Source: CAZEBW01 sp964510205
GTDB lineage: Bacteria; Chloroflexota; Anaerolineae; VGOG01
Length of the DNA: 64,000 bases
Direction: 5' to 3'
Assembly: GCA_964510205.1 (NCBI GenBank)
Contig: CAZEBW010000003.1
Coordinates: 33,078-97,077, forward strand
Position numbers and translations under genes: made by a program. Below, in pieces: positions 51,201-58,700 of the stretch (positions are counted from its first letter, which is position 1; the number at the start of each line of letters is the position of its first letter). Below the pieces are notes generated by a model. That model did not search any database and was not told the origin of the DNA. It worked only from the letters and a program-made list of their open reading frames with translations.

Positions 51201-53856
51201 GGTGGATGCGCGGCCCAGCACCAAGTACAGCACCCCCCTGCCGGGCATTGCGGCGTCTGGCGATTGCGATCCCAAGCTCCCCGAACACGTCTGCGACACG
51301 GATCTTCTAAACGACACCTTGGCCCTGCCGGTGTTGGAGGGGACCACCAAGGAGTGGGACGTCTGCGAAGACGCCGACGAGGATGGTGTGCCCGGCTGCG
51401 ATGACATCATGGAGTATACGGTGACTATCCCCAACACCGGCACTATTGAGGCCACGGGGGTGGTGTTCACTGATACCCTCTACAACTACATCGCCGACGA
51501 CCCAGACGACTGGCGGGTGCCGGCCACCCTGATCAACGGCAGCGTGTCAGCGGCCATCCACGTCTACGGCATGGATCCTGTCAGCGGCCGCGAAATTGAC
51601 GCCGACGTGGCGCCGCCAGACCTGGCCTTTGGCGAAGACCTCCTGCTCCGTACTGCTGCGCCGACGGTGGACGGCGGCTACATCGAGCTCACTTACCCCT
51701 CGGCCGTCGTGCTGGACGGCGAGATCATCAAGGGCAACAACGACGGCGACGACGAGATTCTGGTGGCTACGCGGTTGGCGATTCCGCCGCAGGGGGAACT
51801 GGTGCGCTTCGATGGCGTCACCTACGACCCGCCCATCCCCGTCACCTTCTCCCTGCGCATCAAGTACCGCGTACACGTCAAGAGAACCATGCCCAATGAC
51901 GCCGTCGTCCTCAACCACGGCTGGCTGACCTACAACGAGATTGGCCTGTTCGATCAGCGATTCCCGAACTTCGACCCGGCCAATCCGAACGCCAATACGG
52001 CGGCCAACAAGGCGGCCAATAATCACGCCGGCACGCCGGGCCGGGCCTGGGAGAGCTACGAATTCCCCGGCTGGCCGGAGGTTCCGGAGGGCGTTGAGCC
52101 CACGGATTATCCCGGCCCGCGTTTCGACGATTACGCACAGCCCGGCGCGGACGTGCGTGACGACGATGATCCCACCTGGTTCGAGGTGAAGTGCGGAACG
52201 GGAATCGGCACCATGGGCACCGGCACCCACCTCCAGTTGCCTGCCATTGATCATCAGGGCGGCTGGGAAACCTGGATACAGGTGCAGAACGCGGGTAATG
52301 ACGACGTTGGAGTGGTCACTTTCTTCTGGGGAGAGTACTCGGCCCAGTGTCCCTACAGCGACCCTGGCCCCATCGGCTACGCTTGCAAGTGGGTCGCTAA
52401 GGACGGCGTCTGGTCCCTGGAGGATCAGGATATCCCGGTCTTGGCCAGGTCGGCCATCGTCTACTCGGTGAGCGAGGCGCTCTTTGACCAGGCCTGTCTG
52501 GATGCTGCTCAGGTCATCGTTGAGCCACATCCTTACTGGGACCCTACGCCCAAGAGTGCCAAGTGGCGGGCCTGGGTGGATGACTATGAGGGCACCGGCT
52601 TGCCGTTAGCAGTGATCACACAGCGTGAGGGGCCTAACGACTTCGACACCCTGGTTTCGAGCGCCTACCCTGGCATCTCGGAAAACATGAAGGGGTGTGG
52701 CCCGCCCTATCAGTATTTTGCTCCCTACGCCATGAGGCAGTATCAGAACTTGGATACGGAGATCATCATCCAGAACTGTGGTGAGAGGTGTACTGAGATA
52801 TGGCTCGATTATCAAAAGCAGGGGGATTGCGAGTTCAGTTACTCGGATCATATCGGCCGCTTGGCGCCAGGGGAATCCATACGGAAAAGAGTGCCGGCGG
52901 CGCTGGGCGCCGAGTGGCTGGGCTCGATCTACATCGAGTCCGACGAGCCTTTGGGCATCGTCATAGATCAGACCAGCCTCCTGCCGTCGGACGATCGGGG
53001 GGCGCTGCTGACCTATGAAGCGTTTCCCTACGATCTCACCAAGGACAAGGTCTGGTATGCTGACCTGGTCTTCCGCGAGCTGAGCGGCTGGGAGGCCAGC
53101 ATTCAGGTGCAGAACCTGACCCAGGACTCTATGCCCACTTTCGTGACGGTGGAGTTCTTCGACGCCAGCGGCGATTCCATCCTTTTCCTGGGTGAATGGG
53201 TCTGCTTGCACGGAGGGGCTACCTTCTATCTGCCAGCCATCGTTGACCTGGGGATGACGTATGCTGGGGCAGCCGTGATCGAGTCCCATGGGCAGGTTGA
53301 CTATCCGGGCGGTATGCACGACGGCGAGCCTATCTTCGTCGTGGTTGACCTGAAGAAGACCAAGGTGTACGATGAGAACCTGCACCGCTGGAGACACACT
53401 ATCCCTGGCGAGGTTCAAGGTGGAGCGTACAATGCTCGCGCCGAGAGCGACAAGGGCGGACCGGGTCCCATCTGGCTTCCCTTCCTGTCCAAGGCCAAGA
53501 ACGACCAGGGTGTGACCTCTCTGATTGCCGTTCGCAACAATTCCAACTGCAATAACATCGCCATCGAGCTGGAGGTCAGGAAAGGGACCGGCACCGTGAT
53601 CAGCTATGTGTCTAACTTCTGGCTGAACACGGGGCATGTCAAGCTCATAGATTTGGCCAACGTGGGCAGCTTGAATCCCGGTTTCCTTGGATCGGGGACA
53701 GTGGAGGTCGTCAACGCGGAGCAGCTATGCGATCTGGACCACGATGGAGAGCCGGATCAGGAGCCGGTCATGCCCTCGGTAGTGGTAGTGAACAAAGGCA
53801 CCGGCGTGGGTGACATAACTGCGGTCTACAAAGGCATCCGCGGAGGGGAGCATTAG
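45241..53856 (+). CDS. Giant DUF11-repeat surface protein (2871 residues)
   Basis: The largest gene in the window. A signal segment (LRLLLVLAAGLALFGLALVV) is followed by a repeat-encoded linker, a lectin-like domain (NGGFETGLTNWSTSG), and eleven DUF11-like domains (each ADL-x-[VI]-[TG]-K-T...AG-x-x-[LN]-x-Y-T, then NLGPSDA and VVVTDTLP). The C-terminal ~1000 residues are shared with the 30807 protein, ending in the IQVQN module (GGWETWIQVQNAGNDD, LDTEIIIQNCG, SGWEASIQVQNLTQD, VTSLIAVRNNS). No cell-wall sorting motif or C-terminal membrane helix was found. Start ATG follows GGGAGG. Such proteins usually form long fibres or S-layer-associated adhesins; here that is inference. Confidence 0.92.
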   Translation: MDIRPTNTSSRSSATHLRHKPVLRLLLVLAAGLALFGLALVVPRSMSAEPAASPATADRQPSLQPFDPSTSSGHRYALRQAVGEPVELQDRLPTSNLQPPNPEQVRDSNLQPSSLLLAGVVNGGFETGLTNWSTSGSANKVEVLQVSDWTTSIGDVGRPVPTEGNYFVLLSTGHGAIGGAQGNIDLDGLATQDFDTSYLTTILNPTASDVPATLSFDWSFLTAEEPTGQGIFDDFFRVRLNSVIILSGSRPYGGVSPFPDVGWMDNIRYTVNSTGTTNGSYFGYGRSSFQTFRMIINDPGPYTLEFLIADQGDANDDSGLLIDNVQLIPEIDLEITKTATPDPAIAGEPLIYEVTVINHGSGRAEDVVVTDTLPTAVDFITDTLPVYADPDLPQGCTFDSGNNQLLCDLGDVLGGESVSFEIEVDVDSDALANGTEALLNTAEVDSLTADGNSRNDVIILETILQDSADLRVVKISTPDTSVDAGEIFTYTIHVDNLGPSHARNVVLTDTILSSGVFTLLQVIPDDERSDSCAINGTIITCELDQSLEPQGDPPRNGRWVIEVQVQADEAQDVNNEVIVFSTDPDGSSGPQTATPDPDTSNNRVTDFISVTAVADLKMTKIGEDIGSDPDNDPDTVLAGERVRWTIVVVNDGGPSTAQNVAVVDILPRGLVEGSVTAVAETPSPGGGQCTLGTPGDPNEPLICQLGNLAPSDTATVTIEADVDPSYVIDQPNTQYANHLPNDAYLTSDTFDPEEQNNIVFDTLVEVTAEVELEVQKTDRPDYVIAGELLEYTLTISNGGPSTAEDVVLLDELPDEVVALYVNVINEPDATCTIRTTPANVIDCGFGNIVPGKVITLVITSLVHADTPAGPITNTATVSSLTSDPGPIEGEDPNPNEVEEGTDVKTEADLKITKTSDPDKVYAGEQKKYTILVENLGPSDAQTVTVTDTLPISLTYEIDTDHCRVVDSTPEGAQVLECRYGRQLESGFVFEPLPAGETWQFDIWALVDPAIEVQPGLEPSVTVTNTAEVTGTTTLGDPYEVNNTDTAKNLVLQKADLKITKFGKPDGEVEAGQVLTYTIIVDNLGPSYAGIDGRAPVVGNVAIKDILQSDLQFDLLEITSDRDMTCSSVPSDGDPTDGIIGVNQHLEIDCTLLNALEVLSADGPPNSGRWIITASVTASETQDINNVVEVVSDAFDPNTDNNHAEVMHEITDVADLEVTKAAVGEVRTSSCDPPLIELRPNEVTAGLSLTYTLVITNHGPSTAENVVLEDRLPPWIVVTGFDTSQGDCDTGTPGEPLDKLTCGLGTLAPHASATVTVTADVPSWVPEGTILENDAYVYSDIWDPTNANNFASNLTTVSAWADLDIGKTDNPDSVVAGEQLNYTITVTNSGPSDALGVVVVDELPNAGALNDPLVTYLSDTDACYQDPIDRAKLTCSLGDIPAGESISFDILVLVNPDVRERGYPSITNSVTVSSDTADPCADNNSDTEDTAVGEEADLFITKVDVPAEVRLDQTFEPDQAIAGEEHRYLITFGNDGPSVAQNVAVTDTLDLKQAGILGEIFVRCEPVDPDDQVTCSEAGGIVTLNQLKVTNQAILPGNLDPGDEYSFYLITEVDAGYVLDADDLTAEDTAWVSSDTPDPNTANNQDTEQTEIIAEADLEVTKTDTPDPGQNLHYDPVTHKFTYTYTLTIENLGPSDAAKVVLIDTLPVDATFIEFGTLEDTECYFRDDGTVFCLVGNDENNQTVAQAGRLNAGSSKDVEIVVEVDASAVDFLENCVEVKAIGEFDFPFRRLDTIDDPIEPADFLDGRTPTPDPNLANNTFCELTSLVNPAVQVDKKVYVRYSPVRGIDNRGLDPVDACADLAADDILTLPGDELTYCYTITNEGDTWLSSVTLQDLSDALLYRLPLDRFEIAYPSQPPLRGTITWDPASPGGDTDEAQTITIETPEFDKAVLAPQGVADDYDYILIFRSFTVDFPAGGTTYLGTNTARVDARPSTKYSTPLPGIAASGDCDPKLPEHVCDTDLLNDTLALPVLEGTTKEWDVCEDADEDGVPGCDDIMEYTVTIPNTGTIEATGVVFTDTLYNYIADDPDDWRVPATLINGSVSAAIHVYGMDPVSGREIDADVAPPDLAFGEDLLLRTAAPTVDGGYIELTYPSAVVLDGEIIKGNNDGDDEILVATRLAIPPQGELVRFDGVTYDPPIPVTFSLRIKYRVHVKRTMPNDAVVLNHGWLTYNEIGLFDQRFPNFDPANPNANTAANKAANNHAGTPGRAWESYEFPGWPEVPEGVEPTDYPGPRFDDYAQPGADVRDDDDPTWFEVKCGTGIGTMGTGTHLQLPAIDHQGGWETWIQVQNAGNDDVGVVTFFWGEYSAQCPYSDPGPIGYACKWVAKDGVWSLEDQDIPVLARSAIVYSVSEALFDQACLDAAQVIVEPHPYWDPTPKSAKWRAWVDDYEGTGLPLAVITQREGPNDFDTLVSSAYPGISENMKGCGPPYQYFAPYAMRQYQNLDTEIIIQNCGERCTEIWLDYQKQGDCEFSYSDHIGRLAPGESIRKRVPAALGAEWLGSIYIESDEPLGIVIDQTSLLPSDDRGALLTYEAFPYDLTKDKVWYADLVFRELSGWEASIQVQNLTQDSMPTFVTVEFFDASGDSILFLGEWVCLHGGATFYLPAIVDLGMTYAGAAVIESHGQVDYPGGMHDGEPIFVVVDLKKTKVYDENLHRWRHTIPGEVQGGAYNARAESDKGGPGPIWLPFLSKAKNDQGVTSLIAVRNNSNCNNIAIELEVRKGTGTVISYVSNFWLNTGHVKLIDLANVGSLNPGFLGSGTVEVVNAEQLCDLDHDGEPDQEPVMPSVVVVNKGTGVGDITAVYKGIRGGEH
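45419..45592. repeat. Composite repeat block inside the giant gene
   Basis: A TTCGACAAGCTCAGGAC unit, its inverted partner CCTGTCGAACTGCAGGAC, and CTCCAACC/CTTCCAACCTCCAACC words, all in frame just after the signal segment (SLQPFDPSTSSGHRY to SNLQPSSLLL). Both unit types recur at 21108-21171. Confidence 0.85.
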
Positions 53857-53882
53857 TAGTTTGTCGCCAACCGTTGGGTATA

Positions 53883-53917
53883 AAAGAGCCACCAGAGGAT
53901 CACCCTGGTGGCTCTTT
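53883..53917 (+). terminator. Hairpin terminator after the giant gene
   Basis: AAAGAGCCACCAG pairs with CTGGTGGCTCTTT. Near copy of the terminator at 36333-36369. Confidence 0.85.
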
Positions 53918-53931
53918 GCATTTGTCTCGGC

Positions 53932-53967
53932 AAGGTGCAACGCACTTCTAGAAGTGCGTTGCACCTT
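53932..53967. terminator. Perfect 16-bp hairpin, duplicate of 36384-36419
   Basis: AAGGTGCAACGCACTT and its exact complement around the loop CTAG. Sequence between this and the preceding hairpin is the same as at the other locus. Confidence 0.75.
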
Positions 53968-53982
53968 CGCTATGGGCGTCGT
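53968..53982 (-). pseudogene. Remnant of an S74-protein gene end
   Basis: On the minus strand CAACGACGCCCATAG encodes Q-R-R-P-stop, the same four residues and stop that end the S74 protein gene at 36425. It is the trace of a duplication that carried the convergent gene's last codons. Confidence 0.5.
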
Positions 53983-54005
53983 TGTTCGGCATCTATACCC
54001 TGCCG

Positions 54006-55613
54006 CTACTCGATCACCGGGATGCCCTCGTAAACCGCCGTGAAGTCGCCGGGACCGCTGCTCTGCTGCACCACCACGGCCGAGGGCATGACGTCATCCA
54101 GTCCACCGCTGCCCACCACCTTCACCCTGCCCGCGCCGACGAAGCCGGGAACCAGACTGCCTACGTTGGCCAGATCAATGGTCTTCAGGTGGCGGGGCGC
54201 GAGCCAGAAGATGGGAAGCGTGGTAACCACGCGCCCGGTTTCGTCGCTGATCTCCACCAGGAGCCTGATCCCGCCGCGCTCAGAGTTATTGCGGATGGCG
54301 ATCAGGGAGGTCACGCTGCCGCCTCTACTTCCAAGCTGGTACCCTTTGGCCAATGAGGGGAGTGCGATGTCTGTCACCCCTTTCTTGTCGCTCTCTGCGT
54401 GGGCGTTGTAGCTGCCTCCCTGCCTGGAGGCGGGATGTTTCAGGTCAACCACGGCGAAGATGGGCTGACTGCGCGAACGGATCACGACTGCCCCCACGTA
54501 GTTCATCCCCAGGTCGAAGATAGCCGGCAGGTAGAAGGTAGCAGAGCCGTGGGCGCAGATCCAATCGCTGAGGGAGAAAAGGTAGTCGCCGCTGTTGTCC
54601 ATGAACTCCACGGTGACAAAGGCGGGCTGGGATTGTTGGGTCAGGTTTTGTACTTGGATGCCCACGTCCCAGCCGCTCCACTCTCGGTAGACGAAGTCGG
54701 CGTAGAAGACCGTGTCTTCGGAATTTTTGTAGGGATGGGCCAGGTAGGTCAGCAGCATATCCTGGCCCGTCGAGAGGGGCTCGAAGCTGGTCTGATCTAC
54801 GACGATGCCCAGGGGCTGGCTGGCGGTGACATAGGCCGAACCCAGCCAGGCGTCGTCCCCGCCCAACTCTGGCGCGCGGGGCACTCTCACTCGCACCGCC
54901 TCGCCCGGCGCCAGTTGCTCGATGTGCTGGGCGTAGCTCAACTCACAGCCTTCCTGCTCCTGATAATAAATCCAGACCGAGACACAGTACCGGCCTGAGT
55001 TCTGGATGGTCATCTCGGTATCCAGGTCGTGATAGCCTTTCATGAGATAGGGCGCGAAGTAGCCGTAGGGGGACCCGCTCCCTTCCATGGTCTCGTCTAT
55101 GCCCACGTAGATGCTGGAGACCGTGGCGCCGAAGTCATCGGGACCCACTCGGTTGACGGTCACGGCCAAAGGCTGGCCGCTGCCCTCGTAATCCCTCTCC
55201 CAGGCATTCCAGTCCGCTGCGGTGGCGAGATCGGCGTCGGCGCAGGCGTCCTGGAAGTCGCTGTCGTCCACCGAGTAGATGATGGCTGAGTGGGCGTCGG
55301 TTGGGATCTGACTGCGCAGGGTCCAGACCCCGTTCTCGGGGATGCTCATGCAGGTGTGCCCCATCGGCCCAGGATCGTTGTAGGGACATCGGCCCGAGTA
55401 GGCTCCCCAGAAAAACGCCACGGCTCCTGTTCTCTCCACCCCCACGTTCTGCACCTGGATCCAAGTGCTCCAGCCCCCTTCGCCGTCAATGCGGGGAATC
55501 TGAACCCTGCTGCCGGGCTTGGTGGTGGATGCCGTGGTGGTCGTTGGGGGGCGTAGCACGCACGCTAATGCCATAGTCAATGCCAAGGCCAGGGCGAGGT
55601 ATCGCTTCTTCAT
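54006..55613 (-). CDS. Stand-alone IQVQN-module secreted protein
   Basis: A 535-residue protein that is almost entirely the C-terminal module of the 30807 and 45241 proteins. A hydrophobic N terminus (LALALALTMALACVLRPP) may be a signal or lipoprotein peptide (ALAC is not a clean lipobox). A Thr-rich spacer (TTTTASTTKPG) precedes GGWSTWIQVQNVG, LDTEMTIQNSG, SGWDVGIQVQNLTQQ and VTSLIAIRNNS, four related beta units, with FFWGAYSGRCPYNDPGP and DQTSFEPLSTG in between. It ends VYEGIPVIE like the giant proteins. It may interact with or substitute for their C termini. Start ATG follows GGAGCATCGCC. Confidence 0.88.
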   Translation of the reverse strand: MKKRYLALALALTMALACVLRPPTTTTASTTKPGSRVQIPRIDGEGGWSTWIQVQNVGVERTGAVAFFWGAYSGRCPYNDPGPMGHTCMSIPENGVWTLRSQIPTDAHSAIIYSVDDSDFQDACADADLATAADWNAWERDYEGSGQPLAVTVNRVGPDDFGATVSSIYVGIDETMEGSGSPYGYFAPYLMKGYHDLDTEMTIQNSGRYCVSVWIYYQEQEGCELSYAQHIEQLAPGEAVRVRVPRAPELGGDDAWLGSAYVTASQPLGIVVDQTSFEPLSTGQDMLLTYLAHPYKNSEDTVFYADFVYREWSGWDVGIQVQNLTQQSQPAFVTVEFMDNSGDYLFSLSDWICAHGSATFYLPAIFDLGMNYVGAVVIRSRSQPIFAVVDLKHPASRQGGSYNAHAESDKKGVTDIALPSLAKGYQLGSRGGSVTSLIAIRNNSERGGIRLLVEISDETGRVVTTLPIFWLAPRHLKTIDLANVGSLVPGFVGAGRVKVVGSGGLDDVMPSAVVVQQSSGPGDFTAVYEGIPVIE

Positions 55614-55663
55614 CGGCGATGCTCCTTATCATACTCAGAGGGGTCGCGGGAAGCTGTGTCCTG

Positions 55664-55774
55664 ATTGGTTTGGGTGTGTTTCATCTCGGTTGTAGGACGG
55701 ATTGGTAATCCGTCAATTCGTCGGAATACCATTCCGACCAACTAGCTCGTTTGGAACACATCCGGTTGGTTTTG
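55664..55774. mobile_element. MITE-like element, copy 2 (inverted)
   Basis: Reverse complement of the 4305-4424 element: GGTGTGTTTCATCTCGG, GGACGGATTGGTAATCCGTC, GTCGGAATACCATTCCGACC, ending GGAACACATCC. Flanks ATTGGTTTG (55664-55672) and GTTGGTTTTG (55765-55774) look like a slightly diverged target duplication. It fills the gap between two convergent-spaced minus-strand genes. Confidence 0.75.
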
Positions 55775-55796
55775 CGGGCTCCACCCGGTGGCTTGC

Positions 55797-58700
55797 CTAG
55801 GGATTGCGCACTGGCTGGATAAGAAAGGGCAGGTAGAGCCTGTAATACTCTGTGTCGCCTTCCGTCGTCGCCTGCCTCTCGATCACGCTGCCCGCCCCGT
55901 CGTCGAGCCGCAAGATGTTGGTGATGGGGCCTGGGCCTGTAACCTGGGCCGCGAAACGGACGGTGGCCATGCCGCTGACCGGCACGCGCCCGCTCCAGGT
56001 GAGGCGGTGTGCGGCGTCATCGTAGGTGGCTGGCCCGCCGCTGCCCGCCCAGGCCGAGTCGGGAACGTAAGTGACCTCGGCGGGCAGGGTGTCGGTCAAG
56101 GCGACCATCGCCGGGCCGCTGCCCGCGTTCTTCACCAGGATGGTGTAGGTCAACACCTGGCCCGGACTGGCGGTAGCCGAGCTGACCTGCTTTTCCGAGG
56201 GGCTCAGATCCGGAACCAATATCGTCGTGGCTGCTGTGCGGGTGAAGGGCGCGTGGACATCGTCGTCAATGGTGGCCGTGTTGGTGATGGTGGGCGAAGC
56301 CGAGTTTGGCACACCATCGGACAAGGGGAGCAGCGTCCTCACGGCGAAAGAGAAAGATGCCTGATCGCCGGCTGGCACAGCGCCGCTCCACGTGATGCGG
56401 TCGGCGGCCTCTTCGTAAATCGCCCCGCCCGTGGCGCTGCCCGGCTGGTAGACGGTGTGAGCGGGAATGGGGTCCACAATGGTCACCTTCGTGGCGTCGG
56501 CCATCCCCGAGTTGCGCAGGGTCAGGGTGTAGGTCAGCACCTCGCCGGGTGCCGCCACGCTCCGATCCACCTCTTTGGTCGAGCCCGCCAGCTCTATGGC
56601 GTTGACCCGCGTCGTCGCCCGGCGCTCGTAGGTCGCGCCCCGCCCATTGTCAATCGTGGCCGTGTTGGTGATGATCGTCTCCGGGGGCAGTGGCTCGGCG
56701 ATCCTCACCTGAAAAGTGATGTCACGCGGTGGGGTAGGGGGTGAGATCAGGATAGCCAGCCCGTCGTGCACGTAGGCTTCGTTGTGGGCAATGGTCAGAC
56801 CCTGGCTGCCGTCGGCGTTCTGAAGGCCGATGGTCGCCTCCTCCAGCCGATCCACCATGGACTGGTACTGGTAGGTGATGGAGCCGTCGGCCCGCAGGAT
56901 GACCTGGAAGGTGTAAGGGCCGCCGCTGCTGTAGTGGGGCGCCTCCAGGTAGGAAACCACCAGGGTGTCCTCGTTGTTGCTCCAGTGGTACGCCTCCCCG
57001 CCCGTTTTGAAGTTGAGGTCGTCCCAGAAGGGGGCGATGAGGTTGAACGGCTCCATGCCGCTGGGCAATGGCGCGTTGCTGTAGGCCGTTGAATCGCTGG
57101 TGAGGCTCAGGAAACCATTGGTGCACAGGCGGAAGCTGGTGTAGTTGCTCCCATAGAAGGGGAAGGAAAAGCCCATGGAGAAGGGGCCGTGGTTGGTGTC
57201 GTCTCTAAGACCTGTGATAAGGGTGCCAATCTCCGTAATGTCCACCCACTCATAGTAAGGGAGCAGGGAATCAGTGATCAGGGAATCAGTTCCCCCGATT
57301 CCCTGGTTCCCTGATTTCCTGATTCCCCGGCTCGCCGAATCGCTGTCGGCCCAGGTGTAGTCATGTCCTGTTGGCGGCACAGCTCCTGTCCACTCGATTT
57401 GATCCAAGTCTGCATTGTAGGTCGCCCCGCCGCTGGCACTGCCGGATACGTAGGCCGTGTGCTGGGGGATGGCATCCACCAGGCTGACGTCGGGCGCCTC
57501 GACAGAGCCCGAGTTGATCAAAGAGATGGTGTAAGTCAACACGTCGCCAGCCGCTGCCGCCGCCTGAGCGACGCCGTTCACTGTCTTGGTCGAGCCTGTC
57601 AGGTCAGGGGCCAGTACGGTTGTGGTTGCCCTGGACTGGAGGGTGTGGCCCTGCCCGTCGTCCAGGGTGGCTGTGTTGGTGATGACTGTCCCTCCGACCA
57701 GATCCTCCTCGGTGACGACGCGAAAGGTGAAAGCCATCTTGGTCGTGGCCGTCAGAGTGCCGCTCCACTGAATGTGGTCAGAATCTGGATCGTAGGCCGC
57801 CCCGCCGCTGGCGCTGTGGGGGACGTAGGTCGTGTGCTCCGGAATCGGATCGGTCAGGCTGACGTTGGGCAGGTCGGCGGAGCCGATGTTGTTCAAGGTC
57901 AGGGTGTAGGTCAGCGCCTCGCCCGGAGCGACGGTCTCCCCGTCTACTGTCTTGGTCAGGGAGGGCAGGGTGAGCCAGGCGATGGATCGGGCCATGGTCT
58001 GGGTCAGCGCATCGCGTGGGCCGACGCTCTCCAGCCCGAATCCGAAATAGATCACGCGGTAGGGGGGCGATTCGGCCTTGAGACCCCGGATGCCCCCGTC
58101 GGGATAGGCGATGATGGGCAAGGCGGTGTTGTCGGCAAGCTCGATCTCGTCGGGATACCAGCAGCCGAAGAGGGTGCAGTACCCCGTGTTCTTGTAGGCG
58201 TAGGTGTCGTTGAGAGTGAGGCTCAATCCCTCCAGGATGTCGGTCCCGACCAGCTCGTCCAGGTTCTGCGGTTCCCCGAGGAAGCTGGCGTGCAGGTAGT
58301 TGTTGTAGAAGAGGGGGGCGTAGCCTTGTTCGTCATCCCAGTAGCCGATGTCCTGCCCAGCGATGAGGAGCCGCCCCCCGCCGTTCAGGTAGTCCATCAG
58401 GGCCTGGTCGGCGCCGATGTAGCCCGGCGATCCCCAGGGTGTGGCCCAGATGACGACGTCGTAGCCCCCCAGCTCCTCGGCGGTGGGAAGATGGGCCGTG
58501 TCGGTGATGAGGCGCGTATCGTAGAGGTAGCCAGCCTTGTCCAAAGCGTATTGGTAGTACAGGTTAACGTTTTCCTCTAGCCAGACGTCGGCGTCTACCA
58601 GCAGGAGGGAGGGGGCCAGGGACAGGGCGAAGTCCTGACTGGTCATCGCCCCCTCGGCGATGCTCACCTCCGCCCGCTGGGTCTGGTGGCCCGACAGGCT

